From Phormidium tenue FACHB-886 (GTDB taxonomy: Bacteria; Cyanobacteriota; Cyanobacteriia; Elainellales; Elainellaceae): a stretch of 64,000 bases of DNA. The position numbers and the translations under genes were made by a program. The notes under the pieces are model-generated. The model was not told the DNA's origin. It saw only the letters and a list, made by a program, of their open reading frames with translations, and ran no database searches. Below are positions 37,309 to 46,946 of this stretch, piece after piece (within the stretch, counting starts at the first letter, position 1; each line of letters opens with the position of its first letter). The stretch lies in contig NZ_JACXWX010000025.1 of assembly GCF_014764505.1 (NCBI RefSeq), positions 1 to 64,000 on the forward strand, in the 5' to 3' direction.

Positions 37309-38439
37309 ATGGTTTTTCTCTATCCTCAGCTTCAACATGACTTGATTCCTCAAGCTCATTCTCCTGAAGATGACTTGAGGCTTGCTAATGAAACTAAAGA
37401 TTTTCGAGCTTCTATGTTTCAGCTGTTTCAGCGTAAGACAGATGAAGTTACCTCTGCTTATCCTAGTGAAGAGAATCAGGACAGCTTATATCTTAAGGTT
37501 CGACAAGTCCTGGATGAGTGCCCTGAGATAAAAGAGATCAACCATCGTCGTGGTGTGTTTCAAGACCGCCTGTGGGCTAGAGTATTGACAGCTATCGAAG
37601 ATGATCGACAACGCCTCGAAGATATTTACCAGTCCCATCTGAAGGGAAAGGGAAAGCTGGAGCTAAATCCAGATTTGAACATTCCCTTACACCAGCTTAA
37701 GACCAACATCCATAGAATGCCGGGAGGATATCTTCACGCGCTTGAAGAGGATAGTTTTGAGTCAGGGGTACTGTACGACCATGGCACTTTCCTATATGGA
37801 CGAGGGTGGCTCGGCTCTCTTAACGATGAACTCGGTCAAACTTTGATTCATCATGTTTTGACCCAGCATTACCCAGAGTTCCAGCCCCATATGATCTTGG
37901 ATTTGGGTTGTTCAGTCGGTCATAGTACATTGCCCTATGAATCACTCTATCCGCAAGCTCAAGTCTGGGGGATCGATCTGGGAGCATCGCTATTGAGATA
38001 TGCGATCGCCCGTGCAAGAGCGCTGAACCAAACAGTACATTTTTCTCAACAAAATGCTGAAAGGACTGAATTTGCCGATCAGTCTTTTGACTTGGTGGTG
38101 AGCCATATTCTTCTGCATGAAATTCCTGGGGTGTCGAGAAGACGAGTATTTGCTGAAAGCTATCGCCTGCTGAAGCCTGGGGGAATTATGGTGCATTTGG
38201 AGAGTAAGTTATTTCTGGAGCCTCCTACGCTAACTGCCCGGTATTTCCGAGATACTGAGGTCTGGGCAAATTCAGAACCTTATCTGGCCTCGTCAAAATT
38301 TGACGATTTTTTCACCTACGCCTTAGAGGCGGGGTTTGCCCCAGAGGAGTTTCAGGTGCATTACGTACCAGGCTACTATGCGGTCCAAAAGGGCAACACC
38401 AATACAACATGGGTAGCATTTTGTGGAATAAAGCGTTAG
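37309..38439 (+). CDS. Class I SAM-dependent methyltransferase with N-terminal extension
   Basis: The 376-residue protein has an unusual N-terminal region of about 190 residues rich in charged helices, followed by a Methyltransf_11/25 domain. Motif I is LDLGCSVGHSTLPYESLYP, then VWGIDLGASLLRYA, then the post-I motif DLVVSHILLHE and the KPGGIMVHLE strand. There is no signal or membrane segment. The substrate is unknown. It is a single gene. Confidence 0.85.
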   Translation: MVFLYPQLQHDLIPQAHSPEDDLRLANETKDFRASMFQLFQRKTDEVTSAYPSEENQDSLYLKVRQVLDECPEIKEINHRRGVFQDRLWARVLTAIEDDRQRLEDIYQSHLKGKGKLELNPDLNIPLHQLKTNIHRMPGGYLHALEEDSFESGVLYDHGTFLYGRGWLGSLNDELGQTLIHHVLTQHYPEFQPHMILDLGCSVGHSTLPYESLYPQAQVWGIDLGASLLRYAIARARALNQTVHFSQQNAERTEFADQSFDLVVSHILLHEIPGVSRRRVFAESYRLLKPGGIMVHLESKLFLEPPTLTARYFRDTEVWANSEPYLASSKFDDFFTYALEAGFAPEEFQVHYVPGYYAVQKGNTNTTWVAFCGIKR

Positions 38440-38514
38440 CCGCTGGCTGTTGCTATCACCTTGCGTCATTAGCTTGGAGAGTAGAGTTGCACGTCGCTTA
38501 GTCTAGCGATCGCA

Positions 38515-39615
38515 TCAAGCCACAGGCTTAATATTCCGCTGTTTGTCAATGGCAGATTGCAGATGCGATCGCATTTTCTGTGCGATACGATAGAGAACTG
38601 TCCGCTTTTGCGACTGATGAGGCTCTAAGTGATTATCCTCCCAGGGTTGCTCAAGGGTTTGAATGTAGTAGCGAAGACGGGTTCGATTTGCCCAAACCCC
38701 CATTGAAGGAAAAAATAAAAACAGAATTAGCAGCACTGAGAGGGGAAAGATGGGCAACCCCAATCGACGACCGATCGATTTTATGTTGATCGTCCACGGA
38801 TGTAAGGTCTCGCTGCCGATACAAGCGATTGGCAAGATGGGAATTTTGTAGCGAGTGCTCAAGCGGATAAAGCTTGGATCGAATGTAGTAAGTTGATAGC
38901 GCTGCCGCCAGCCTTTGGCTAAGCCATGCCAGCCTTCGGGTGCATATAGCACAATAGAATTGGGTCCTGCTGAGCTAACAGCCGCTTCAAAATTGGATAA
39001 GGTTGCCGGAACACCCCCTAATGCCTCCAACCATCCTGCAGGAAGCCACCATCGCAACCAGGGATGATCGAAAAACAACGGATGGGCTAATGGCTGCGCA
39101 TGCCATTGGCGTGTTTGGTTTAGCAGAGCCGCTAAGCTCACAATATCCCAGGGAAAACACATGCCCGCATGATTGGTAGCAATGATTAACGGTCCTGTTT
39201 GAGGCAGTTTATCAATGGAGAATAACTCTGCTCGAAAATAATGTTTAAGAATAGGTGTAAGAATTTCATCAGCAAAAGCTTTTTGGTAAGCGACATCAAC
39301 AGAGCGATGAACGGCTTTTGGAGCACGACAGCCCAAGCGTAACCAGCGAATTAATACTGCCAGGTAAAACCCACCAGGGATGAAAAACAAAATGTATTCT
39401 ACCCAGTTCCACCCTTCTGGGTCGGCATGATACTGTTGCCAATGACGATTAAACAGGATTAACCAGCCAGGTGGATACCAAAAGCAAAGCCAGTCAAACC
39501 ACCCAAAGGTGAAAGTTTTTGATACAGTTGAATGAATATTGGGCTCATGCTCAGCTTCCTTTGAAACTTGAGCTGGTTGCTTGCATGAAATCTTGCTTTG
39601 ATAATTAGAGTTCAT
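38515..39615 (-). CDS. PlsC-like membrane acyltransferase
   Basis: The 366-residue protein has two hydrophobic segments in the N-terminal 90 residues and another at about 290-310. The acyltransferase core has PLIIATNHAGMCFPWDIVSL, in which the catalytic His and Asp are seven residues apart rather than the usual four. IVLYAPEGWHGLAKG serves as the acyl-acceptor binding block. It probably transfers a fatty acyl group to a glycerolipid or lysophospholipid at the membrane. The wider His-Asp spacing makes the exact reaction uncertain. Confidence 0.75.
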   Translation of the reverse strand: MNSNYQSKISCKQPAQVSKEAEHEPNIHSTVSKTFTFGWFDWLCFWYPPGWLILFNRHWQQYHADPEGWNWVEYILFFIPGGFYLAVLIRWLRLGCRAPKAVHRSVDVAYQKAFADEILTPILKHYFRAELFSIDKLPQTGPLIIATNHAGMCFPWDIVSLAALLNQTRQWHAQPLAHPLFFDHPWLRWWLPAGWLEALGGVPATLSNFEAAVSSAGPNSIVLYAPEGWHGLAKGWRQRYQLTTFDPSFIRLSTRYKIPILPIACIGSETLHPWTINIKSIGRRLGLPIFPLSVLLILFLFFPSMGVWANRTRLRYYIQTLEQPWEDNHLEPHQSQKRTVLYRIAQKMRSHLQSAIDKQRNIKPVA

Positions 39616-40401
39616 TCGTAATTTTCGTAATTACAGAGCCTATTTGATTCATTGCTTTTAATGTGTAAAGTATAGCCAACTATCTTATGGCGTGATTTAT
39701 GCCCATTGGCGGATGGTTAGCAAGGGCGCACGTCAAGATGACGTTATCTGTTCCCTGTTTAATGGCTTCAACGACTTCATCAGCAAAGTTGGCATAGAGT
39801 AGGTCTTGTTGAGTAGGTCTTGTTTCCTCCGATGCCACCGTTCATCGTGTCATTGTTTGAGTACGATATTGGCTAAGAGCGAAAGGTAGAAAATTCAACG
39901 GGAGCAAGAGATGAAGCAATAGAGATGCATCTAGTCATAGAGGAAAAATTGCTGTAGCTCCTAGAAGCACCTCTGCAAGCTAATGCGAATGGCTGTTTCC
40001 AGGCATGCCAAAGCCAATGAAAGTTGGGCAGTTGTGAAGCAGAGCGCAGCATGATTGACCTCACCACAGCAGATCGTTGAGTAATCCGTAGAAACCAGCA
40101 AAGTTGATTTTGCTCATTGCTTTCATGCAGGAGATTTTTGCGTGGGCGCGGTTAGCGCCTGATGAAGTAAGTACATTGAGCAGCGCGATCGCCAGTGTGA
40201 TCCAGGGATAAAACCTATAGCGCAGGAAGCGAAACCCAATGCAGCAGCATTTGATGGAACATAGACAGCCCGTCATTGACTTCTCAACTGTGATCTTTGG
40301 TGCTAAATTTCGAACGCTCGATATAAAAAATGGGGTTGGCACCGAGTGTTTGCAAGTTGGAGGAATAAGGCGAACGACAGGTTGAAGAATTCAGGCTCTT
40401 T
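39616..40401. other. Gene-poor stretch of unrecognised, probably decayed sequence
   Basis: About 790 bases between the acyltransferase gene and the P450 remnant. Reverse-strand frames at 39873-40067 and 40061-40342 have no ribosome-binding site and no motif I recognise. Given the deleted P450 gene alongside, this may be scar DNA. A 13-bp near-repeat, GTAGGTCTTGTT, occurs twice around 39801-39824. Confidence 0.4.
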
Positions 40402-40645
40402 TCAACACAACCTGAATACTGTGTTTGGAACGCAGGGTGATTGAGGGCTGAAGCTCAATTTTCTGATTTGAAACAGTTCCAGTCGATAGGATTGAGCGAT
40501 CGTTGCCAGGATCAAAACTGCCTCCAGCAGCGCAAAACTTTTACCAATGCAAATGCGCGGGTCATGCCCGAAAAGGGTCTCGGTTGTAATCTGCAAGAGC
40601 AGCGGGAACTTCAGGACTAGGCAATGTAAGCAACTCTTGACTCAT
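40402..40645 (-). pseudogene. Cytochrome P450 with large internal deletion
   Basis: The ATG at 40643-40645 has a strong AAGGAGA and encodes MSQELLTLPSPEVPAALADY, a P450 N-terminus, before running into a stop. In another frame from 40596 the sequence continues directly with FGHDPRICIGKSFALLEAVL, the haem-binding loop with its Cys, then a short tail. The roughly 350 residues between, including the oxygen-activating I helix, are missing. The gene is therefore a fusion of its two ends and cannot make an active enzyme. It is divergent from a TetR regulator. Confidence 0.8.
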
Positions 40646-40698
40646 GCTAGTTTTCTCCTTGTTAAGGCTTTCTAAACAACATTCACTCGATTTAGAAT

Positions 40699-40739
40699 AT
40701 GAGCAAAACTCACGTTTAAAAAATACGAGTATCGCTCAT
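40699..40739. promoter_or_regulatory. Candidate TetR operator: mirrored half-sites ATGAGC-N3-ACTC and GAGT-N3-GCTCAT
   Basis: ATGAGCAAAACTC (40699-40711) and GAGTATCGCTCAT (40727-40739) are inverted copies differing only in the 3-nt centre. Each half is itself a small dyad (TGAG/CTCA). They lie between the P450 remnant and the TetR gene, where an autorepressor would bind. Confidence 0.6.
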
Positions 40740-40762
40740 GTTTTGTCAAGGAGAATCTCAAA

Positions 40763-41431
40763 ATGGCAGCAAATTCATCAAAGCCCTCCGGAATGCGACG
40801 ACAGCCGCGACAGGCCCGTAGCCAAGAGCGGGTGAACCAAATTTTGGATGTAGCGGAACAGATGTTTATTTCCGAGGGCTACGATGCCACAACGACGAAT
40901 GCAATTGCCGCTCGTGCCAAGGTACCCATCGGGTCACTCTACCAGTTCTTTCCGGATAAAGCGGCAATTCTGCAAGCGTTAACGATGCGCTATATGGAAC
41001 TGCTGCATCAACGATTTACAGAGCTACACACCGCTGAAGCTGTCAGCCTGCCTTTATCAACCTACGTAGATCAGGTGATCGATGCAACGGATCAATTCTT
41101 TATCGAGCACCCTGGCTATCACGCCATCTTCATGCAGGTGCAAGGAACACTACCAGAATTGGAGGCGATCGAAACTGCTGCTGATGCTCGACTCATCCAG
41201 GTTTTAGCAAAATTTTTTTCCCACTCTCATTCAGGTTTAGACCCTGCTGATTATGAGGCGATCGCCTTTGTGCTGGTGAAGGCGATCGGGACTTTACTGT
41301 GGCTGTCTCTCAGTCATGAGAAAACCTTTCGGCAACGTTTAGTAGCAGAAACTAAACGACTGACGCTGAGTTATTTGCAAAGTTATTTTTCAGTAGATGA
41401 AATGCGACCTAGTTCTGCTTTAAGCAATTGA
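40763..41431 (+). CDS. TetR-family transcriptional regulator
   Basis: The 222-residue protein has a basic N-tail and a TetR HTH (VNQILDVAEQMFISEGYDAT, TNAIAARAKVPIGSLYQFFP), then a helical ligand-binding domain. A ribosome-binding site (AAGGAGA) lies just upstream. It faces the deleted P450 gene across a 117-bp gap with mirrored half-sites, so it once controlled that oxidase and probably itself. With the P450 destroyed, its remaining target is unclear. Confidence 0.92.
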   Translation: MAANSSKPSGMRRQPRQARSQERVNQILDVAEQMFISEGYDATTTNAIAARAKVPIGSLYQFFPDKAAILQALTMRYMELLHQRFTELHTAEAVSLPLSTYVDQVIDATDQFFIEHPGYHAIFMQVQGTLPELEAIETAADARLIQVLAKFFSHSHSGLDPADYEAIAFVLVKAIGTLLWLSLSHEKTFRQRLVAETKRLTLSYLQSYFSVDEMRPSSALSN

Positions 41432-41497
41432 AGGGGCAGAAAAGACGAATTTCGAGCTTAGTACAGCGCACCTCGAATTGCTTAAGAAGCGTCATGA

Positions 41498-42232
41498 TCA
41501 GGGTTTGTAAAAGTCAGGAAAGCGGTCTCGGAAGCGATCGATTTTAGGCAGTTCAACCGCAGTCACGTAGAAATTGTGTGGGTGCCGTTCCACATACTGT
41601 TGATGATAGTCTTCTGCTGCATAAAATTCGTTCAATGGTGCAACCTGCGTCACGATCGGTTGATAGAACACTTTTGCTTGATTGAGCTGCTCAATATACG
41701 CTTGTGCAATCTGTTTCTGTTCCTCATTGGTGAAGAAAATAGCAGAGCGATACTGCGTTCCCACATCAAATCCCTGCTGGTTCAACTGAGTCGGGTCATG
41801 AGCAACTGTAAAGAACACTTTGAGCAGTTGACCATAAGAAACCTGCGAGGGGTCATACGTAATTTCAACGGACTCGGCATGTCCAGTTCCGCCAGCGCTC
41901 ACTTGTTTGTAGTGGGCAGTTTCTGCACTACCGCCCGAAAAACCAGAAACAACGCTGGAAACGCCTTGCACATGCTCAAATAGAGCTTCCATACCCCAGA
42001 AGCATCCGCCTGCGAATACTGCAGTCTGGCTGCCTGATGGTGTAGAAATAGACAAATCATTAACAGGATCAGGCACAGGCAACTGTAACGCAGCCAGCTT
42101 TGGCGGCGAGAAACGGACAACTGCAAATCCAGCCAGCGCAACAGCGATCGCGGTAATCAGCAAACCGCGCAAAGGGAGACGAAAACGGCGAAGACTGGGG
42201 TTTGACATAGGAATCTGTGAAGAAGGATACAT
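41498..42232 (-). CDS. msrA: Peptide-methionine (S)-S-oxide reductase, membrane-anchored
   Basis: MsrA reduces the S-epimer of methionine sulfoxide in oxidised proteins. The 244-residue protein has an N-terminal hydrophobic anchor (about residues 20-42), so it acts in the periplasm or lumen. The core begins AVFAGGCFWGMEALF with the catalytic Cys, then GGTGHAESVEI, FFTVAHDPTQLNQQGFDVG and QYRSAIFF. C-terminal resolving cysteines are absent. A remnant of MsrB, which handles the R-epimer, lies just upstream, so the two formerly made a pair. The start could also be 8 codons downstream. Confidence 0.93.
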   Translation of the reverse strand: MYPSSQIPMSNPSLRRFRLPLRGLLITAIAVALAGFAVVRFSPPKLAALQLPVPDPVNDLSISTPSGSQTAVFAGGCFWGMEALFEHVQGVSSVVSGFSGGSAETAHYKQVSAGGTGHAESVEITYDPSQVSYGQLLKVFFTVAHDPTQLNQQGFDVGTQYRSAIFFTNEEQKQIAQAYIEQLNQAKVFYQPIVTQVAPLNEFYAAEDYHQQYVERHPHNFYVTAVELPKIDRFRDRFPDFYKP

Positions 42233-42244
42233 CTGCTTGTTGCG

Positions 42245-42373
42245 TTAGGTTGCAACAAACTGGAGGGCAACTCCATTCATACAATAACGCTTACTAGTGG
42301 GCACAGGTCTATTCTCAAACAGATGACCCAAATGTCCGCCACTGCGGCGGCGATGTACTTCCGTTCCTACAAT
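42245..42373 (-). pseudogene. MsrB C-terminal remnant
   Basis: The reverse strand encodes GTEVHRRRSGGHLGHLF, then KRYCMNGVALQFV, which is the last third of MsrB. The catalytic Cys in RYCMNG is still there, but the zinc Cys pair of the family (HCxxCGG) is replaced by HRRRSGG. Upstream, the homology stops exactly at a 48-bp palindrome, and the N-terminal two thirds are gone. The fragment ends 12 bp before msrA and is read in the same direction. Confidence 0.75.
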
Positions 42374-42421
42374 GAGCCCTCTCCGTTGCCACTGCTTACG
42401 CAGTGGCAACGGAGAGGGCTC
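42374..42421. repeat. Palindromic element with perfect 22-bp arms inside msrB remnant
   Basis: GAGCCCTCTCCGTTGCCACTGC (42374-42395) and its reverse complement (42400-42421) flank a 4-nt loop TTAC. MsrB homology ends at its edge, so it marks the breakpoint of the gene. Confidence 0.85.
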
Positions 42422-42610
42422 GTGGCGCTTGGGTGTTGTGCTTTGAGTACCGCCTAAAAAGCGGACTGCCTTACCATCTCGCTTTGCACGCAGCATTCAG
42501 TTCCATGGGCTGCCCTCTGAATCTACAGTCAGGCTACAGATACTTCCACTCGCCCTTGTTGAGATAAGTTTCTTCTACCCTCCGTGAGCCATTCGTCTAC
42601 CTTAATCTGA

Positions 42611-45430
42611 CTACGACCGGCTAGCGGAGTTTCGAGATGAAAGGAACCAGCGAACAAACAGTTTCTCTAGTTCAATCCATACAAAAATAAGCGAACTGAA
42701 GCCAATGCAGATTAACAGCTCTGTGCCCGTTAGGAAGTGCGTGTTGAAGAAGTTTTGCAGCGGCTCAACATAAATCAGCAAGATTTGCAGAATGCTAGTT
42801 GCCACCACAGCAATCAAAACAAACGGATTGGAAAAGGGATTTACTTCTATCATTAAGCGATTGCTAGAACGAACGGCGAAGGCATGTCCCATCTGCGCTA
42901 AACAAAGCGTGGTGAAGACCATTGTTTGCCAACGTTCGCGATCTAACCCATTCCCTTGCACCTGTTCTGTATAGCCGTATGCCCAGACCATGAGGGCAAT
43001 CGTGACGATCGCTAAAACTATGCCAACCCGAATCATGTAATACCCCAAACCGCGAGCGAAAATATTCTCCTTGGGGTCTTTCGGCTTTTGCTGCATCACC
43101 GATGGCCGACCGGGTTCGACTGCTAAGGCCAGGGCCGGCAGTCCGTCAGTGACGAGGTTCATCCAAAGAATTTGCAGCGGCGAAAGCGGTACTCCGCCAA
43201 GTCCCAGCAGTGGAGCAGCAGCAATCGTCAATACTTCTCCAATGTTTGACCCCAGAATATACTTGATAAATCGCCGAATGTTGGTGTAAACGACTCGTCC
43301 CTCTTCTACTGCCGCAACGATCGTAGTAAAGTTGTCATCCAACAGCACCATATCACTGGCTTCCTTACTAACATCAGTGCCTGTGATACCCATTGCTACA
43401 CCAATATCTGATTGCTTCAAGGCAGGCGCGTCATTAACGCCATCGCCTGTCATCGCAACAACATGGCCCCGCTTTTGCAGCGCCCGCACAATCCGCAGCT
43501 TGTGCTCCGGAGAAACCCGTGCATAGACACTAACATCTTCGACGGCTGATTCCAATTCTTGGTCAGTTAAACTTTCAAGCTGTTGCCCTGTCAAAAATAC
43601 ATCATCCGGTTTGGCAATGCCCAGATCTTCGGCGATCGCCTGTGCCGTTAGCTGGTGATCACCTGTAATCATTACCGGACGAATACCGGCCATGCGACAT
43701 TTTGCCACCGCTTCACGCACTTCTGGACGAGGTGCATCCAGCATTCCCACCAAACCTAGCCAGACTAATTCGGCTTCAGATGCATCCTCTGAAGCTTCTG
43801 GTGGCAGCTCAGCCAAGGGCTTGCTGGCAAATCCTAGAACGCGCAGCCCGCGTCCTGCAAGTTGGTTGTTCTGCTCAAGGATGAGTGCGCGCTGCTGGTC
43901 GGTCAAAGGTTCACTGCGATCGCCCACTTGGATCTGAGTGCATCGCTCCAGCGTTAGCTCTGGTGACCCTTTCGTAAACATCTGATAAGGGGTAGCACTA
44001 CTACTGGGCTGTTTGACCATTACGCTCATGCGCTTGCGTTCCGAGGAGAAAGGAAACTCTGCAACACGCGGCTGCGCATTCTCCTGCTCATCTTTTCGGA
44101 ACCCCATTTTGCCTGCCAGCGACAGCAAGGCGCCTTCGGTTGGATCTCCTAAAATCGCCCATTCCCCATTTTCCTTTTGCAAAATAGCATCGTTGCACAA
44201 GACGCAAGCCAGTAGCAGGGGTTGCAGCTCAGGATCGGAATTGACAGCAATGGGTTTACCGTCTGCCAAAAACTCACCCAGGGGCGCATAGCCCTCACCT
44301 GTAATCTGAAACGATTGCCTCGCAGTACGGATCGCCTGCACCACCATTTTGTTCTGAGTTAGCGTTCCAGTTTTGTCTGAACAGATTGTGGTGACAGAAC
44401 CCAGTGTTTCTACTGCAGGCAGCTTCCGAATCAAGGCATTGCGGCGAACCATCCGTTGGGTTCCCAGCGCTAACGTCACCGTGATCACGGCGGGCAATCC
44501 TTCAGGAACGACCGCAACCGCCATACTAAGAGAAACTTCAACGAGTTCCGCAAACAGATTGGGGCGGAAAAGCGTGCCACCAATGACGACGAGCGCCACC
44601 AAAATTAGCGATCCGGTCACTAGCACATTGCCTAGTTGCCCCATGCGTTTTTGCAGCGGCGTTGGCTCCGTTTCCACCTCTTGGAGCGCTGTGGCAATTT
44701 TGCCTAGCTCGGTTTGCATTCCAGTACCTGTTACCAGAACGCTTGCCCGTCCCTGTACCACTTCAGTTCCAGAGAAAACGAGATTGATCCGATCGCCTAA
44801 GGAAGCATTTTCCGGCAGGAGCGCGCTAGATTGCTTGTTGACTGCTTGGGATTCACCCGTAAGGGCAGACTCTCGCACCTGAAGATTGGCTTCCTCCAAA
44901 ATCCGTCCATCTGCCGGAACTTTTACCCCTGCCTCCAGCAGCATTAGATCGCCTGGAACAAGCTCCTTCGAGTCTATTTCAATTGTTTTATCTTCCCGAA
45001 TTACGCGCACCTTTGAAGATGCCAAATCTTTTAGGGCTGCCAGTGCCTTCTCGGCACCGCTTTCTTGCACATAGCCCAAAATGCCGTTGAGCAGCACAAT
45101 CACCAGAATGGCAGTCGCGTCTTTAGGGAAGACAAACTGGTTCGATGCCATCGCCTGCCGCACATCCAGAATCGCCGAGATGATTGCTACGGCAATCAGC
45201 ATGATCAGCATGACGTTTTTGAACTGGTCAATAAAGATGGTTAAGGGCGATCGCCCTTGCATCTCAATTAGCTCATTTGGACCGTGTTTTTTGAGCCGTT
45301 CTGCAACTTCGGAGGCACTTAGCCCAGCAGCTTTATTGCTTTGCAGCAGCTCTGTTACCTGTTCAGCGGCTAAAGTATGCCAAGCTGTGCGTGCAGGCGC
45401 TGGAACAGTAGAAAGCGATCGGGATGACAT
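42611..45430 (-). CDS. P-type Ca2+-ATPase (PacL/PMR1-like)
   Basis: The 939-residue protein has the complete P2-type ATPase architecture: N-terminal cation_ATPase_N domain, TGES in the actuator ([12 protein letters not shown]), PEGLPAVI in TM4, the phosphorylated Asp in [25 protein letters not shown] in the hinge, and [12 protein letters not shown] in TM6. PEGL and N-x-x-TDG are hallmarks of Ca2+ or Ca2+/Mn2+ pumps. It exports cations from the cytoplasm, using ATP, across the inner or thylakoid membrane. It is divergent from a P-loop ATPase gene with a long palindrome between. Confidence 0.93.
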   Translation of the reverse strand: MSSRSLSTVPAPARTAWHTLAAEQVTELLQSNKAAGLSASEVAERLKKHGPNELIEMQGRSPLTIFIDQFKNVMLIMLIAVAIISAILDVRQAMASNQFVFPKDATAILVIVLLNGILGYVQESGAEKALAALKDLASSKVRVIREDKTIEIDSKELVPGDLMLLEAGVKVPADGRILEEANLQVRESALTGESQAVNKQSSALLPENASLGDRINLVFSGTEVVQGRASVLVTGTGMQTELGKIATALQEVETEPTPLQKRMGQLGNVLVTGSLILVALVVIGGTLFRPNLFAELVEVSLSMAVAVVPEGLPAVITVTLALGTQRMVRRNALIRKLPAVETLGSVTTICSDKTGTLTQNKMVVQAIRTARQSFQITGEGYAPLGEFLADGKPIAVNSDPELQPLLLACVLCNDAILQKENGEWAILGDPTEGALLSLAGKMGFRKDEQENAQPRVAEFPFSSERKRMSVMVKQPSSSATPYQMFTKGSPELTLERCTQIQVGDRSEPLTDQQRALILEQNNQLAGRGLRVLGFASKPLAELPPEASEDASEAELVWLGLVGMLDAPRPEVREAVAKCRMAGIRPVMITGDHQLTAQAIAEDLGIAKPDDVFLTGQQLESLTDQELESAVEDVSVYARVSPEHKLRIVRALQKRGHVVAMTGDGVNDAPALKQSDIGVAMGITGTDVSKEASDMVLLDDNFTTIVAAVEEGRVVYTNIRRFIKYILGSNIGEVLTIAAAPLLGLGGVPLSPLQILWMNLVTDGLPALALAVEPGRPSVMQQKPKDPKENIFARGLGYYMIRVGIVLAIVTIALMVWAYGYTEQVQGNGLDRERWQTMVFTTLCLAQMGHAFAVRSSNRLMIEVNPFSNPFVLIAVVATSILQILLIYVEPLQNFFNTHFLTGTELLICIGFSSLIFVWIELEKLFVRWFLSSRNSASRS

Positions 45431-45477
45431 AGGCGAAATCCTATTTCAAAAAGAGCAAGTTACACAGCACTTCTTTT

Positions 45478-45538
45478 TAGTATGCTGTCGATGAGTTTAG
45501 CACTAAAAATTAGTGCTAAACTCATCGACAGCATACTA
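45478..45538. repeat. Perfect 28-bp inverted repeat between divergent genes
   Basis: The arms 45478-45505 and 45511-45538 are exact reverse complements around a 5-nt loop. It starts 48 bp upstream of the P-type ATPase start codon and ends 49 bp before the ATG of the divergent gene. It may act as an operator or is a mobile palindrome; a terminator is unlikely in this position. Confidence 0.75.
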
Positions 45539-45586
45539 GTTTACATATGAAGCGATAAAATAGGGCGATTGCTTAAATTGCGTCTA

Positions 45587-46720
45587 ATGCAAAGTCTCTT
45601 TAATGCTCAACGGTTAGTCGGTCGGGAAGCCGAGCTTTGCCAAATTAGCCAAATTTTGGCAGAAGATGGCGACTGTTTACTGGTAGGTGCGCCGGGAATT
45701 GGTCGGCGTAGCCTAATTCGGGCTGCTGCCCAGCAAACTCAGGCAAGGGTAATCGAAATTGACTGCTTCCGCACCACTAGCGCTGCTCGGTTTTTGCGGC
45801 TGCTGGCAGATGGCATTATTGAAGTGTTTTCTAGCCCCACTGAGCTAGCTCTGATTCAACAATGGAGTCATGAGCATCCATTGGTGCTAGAGCAACGTGT
45901 GCTTCAGCACCCCCGTTTGGTTTGGCATCTAGCTGCAGACGATGAGTGGGGCTTGCTGCAAACGCTACTTGCATTGCCGCAGCTCATGGCAGAATGGCTA
46001 GGCTGTCGTGTTGTGATTGTGTTTCTTAACTTTCCGCACGTCCGATCGTGGGATCGGACTGGGAACTGGCAGGCATATCTACAGCAAAAAATTCAGCAGC
46101 AGAGCCGTGTGAGTTATGCACTGGTGGCAACCGTTGTGGAACCTTGGGTGCAACAGAGCGATTTACACATTATCTCGCTGGCCCCGTTAAACGCGGAAAT
46201 AATGAAATCTTGGATTGTTACGATGATGGCAGCAGAGGGACTCCAGTTTGATTCTGCCACTCAAGCGCTGAATTTGTTTCTAAATATTGTACAGGGGCAC
46301 ATCGGGGATGCCATCAGTCTTGCTCGTCGCATCTGGCTTGATCGTCGTGTTTTTGCCTCAAGCCAGACGGATTGGAATCAAGCTCAGCCCTCTGCCAAAC
46401 AAGTGCCTGAAGAATTGATTGAAGCGCACCACGTCCATCGCAGTACGATCGCGCTGATAGAAGATTTATCTACCACGTTTGAATCACTGATCTTGCTGTT
46501 GCCGCCTAGCCAAGTCAGAGTTTTAGAAAGTCTAGCGCTCGATCCAACTGATAAACCTCAAGCGCGCGAGTATATTCAGAAGCATCAGCTGACCCGTGGC
46601 GGAGGGCTGCAAGGGGCGCTGGCTAGCTTAGAGCAGAAAGGTCTGCTGTATGGGCAGCAATATAATTACCAAGTTGCATTGCCTTTTTTGGCTTTCTGGT
46701 TGAAGCAACGGCTGACTTAA
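45587..46720 (+). CDS. STAND/AAA-type P-loop ATPase, unknown function
   Basis: I start at the ATG at 45587 (MQSLFNAQRLVGREAELCQI), giving 377 residues. The Walker A is VGAPGIGRRSLIR, unusual in having Arg-Arg where GKS/T is standard, so ATP binding may be altered. Walker B-like hydrophobic strands follow (GCRVVIVFLNFP), and a C-terminal winged helix (GALASLEQKGLL) is likely. The layout resembles the archaeal-type ATPase/STAND group. There is no membrane segment. It stands alone, divergent from the cation pump. Confidence 0.7.
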   Translation: MQSLFNAQRLVGREAELCQISQILAEDGDCLLVGAPGIGRRSLIRAAAQQTQARVIEIDCFRTTSAARFLRLLADGIIEVFSSPTELALIQQWSHEHPLVLEQRVLQHPRLVWHLAADDEWGLLQTLLALPQLMAEWLGCRVVIVFLNFPHVRSWDRTGNWQAYLQQKIQQQSRVSYALVATVVEPWVQQSDLHIISLAPLNAEIMKSWIVTMMAAEGLQFDSATQALNLFLNIVQGHIGDAISLARRIWLDRRVFASSQTDWNQAQPSAKQVPEELIEAHHVHRSTIALIEDLSTTFESLILLLPPSQVRVLESLALDPTDKPQAREYIQKHQLTRGGGLQGALASLEQKGLLYGQQYNYQVALPFLAFWLKQRLT

Positions 46721-46946
46721 ATTAGTGGGACATGCAAGTTCCATTTCTAGCTGAGCGATCGTTGGCAAACTGTTTTTGTAAAGGTTCCGGCGGTCTTAAA
46801 AATTTTTGGGACACAACCTACGGTAGGGCTTTAGTGTAGAAACTAGACGAGAAGTACTGCCCTAAAACCAACCGTTAGGCAGTGGTTGGGCAATCAATCA
46901 AGCCGTTAAAAATAGAGAGTTGCTATCAACAGCAGGAGTTTGAACC

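Noticed and set aside
39873-40342. Two reverse-strand open frames that might be gene pieces
   Set aside because: I could not match either to a transposase or to the missing part of the P450, so they are not listed as genes.
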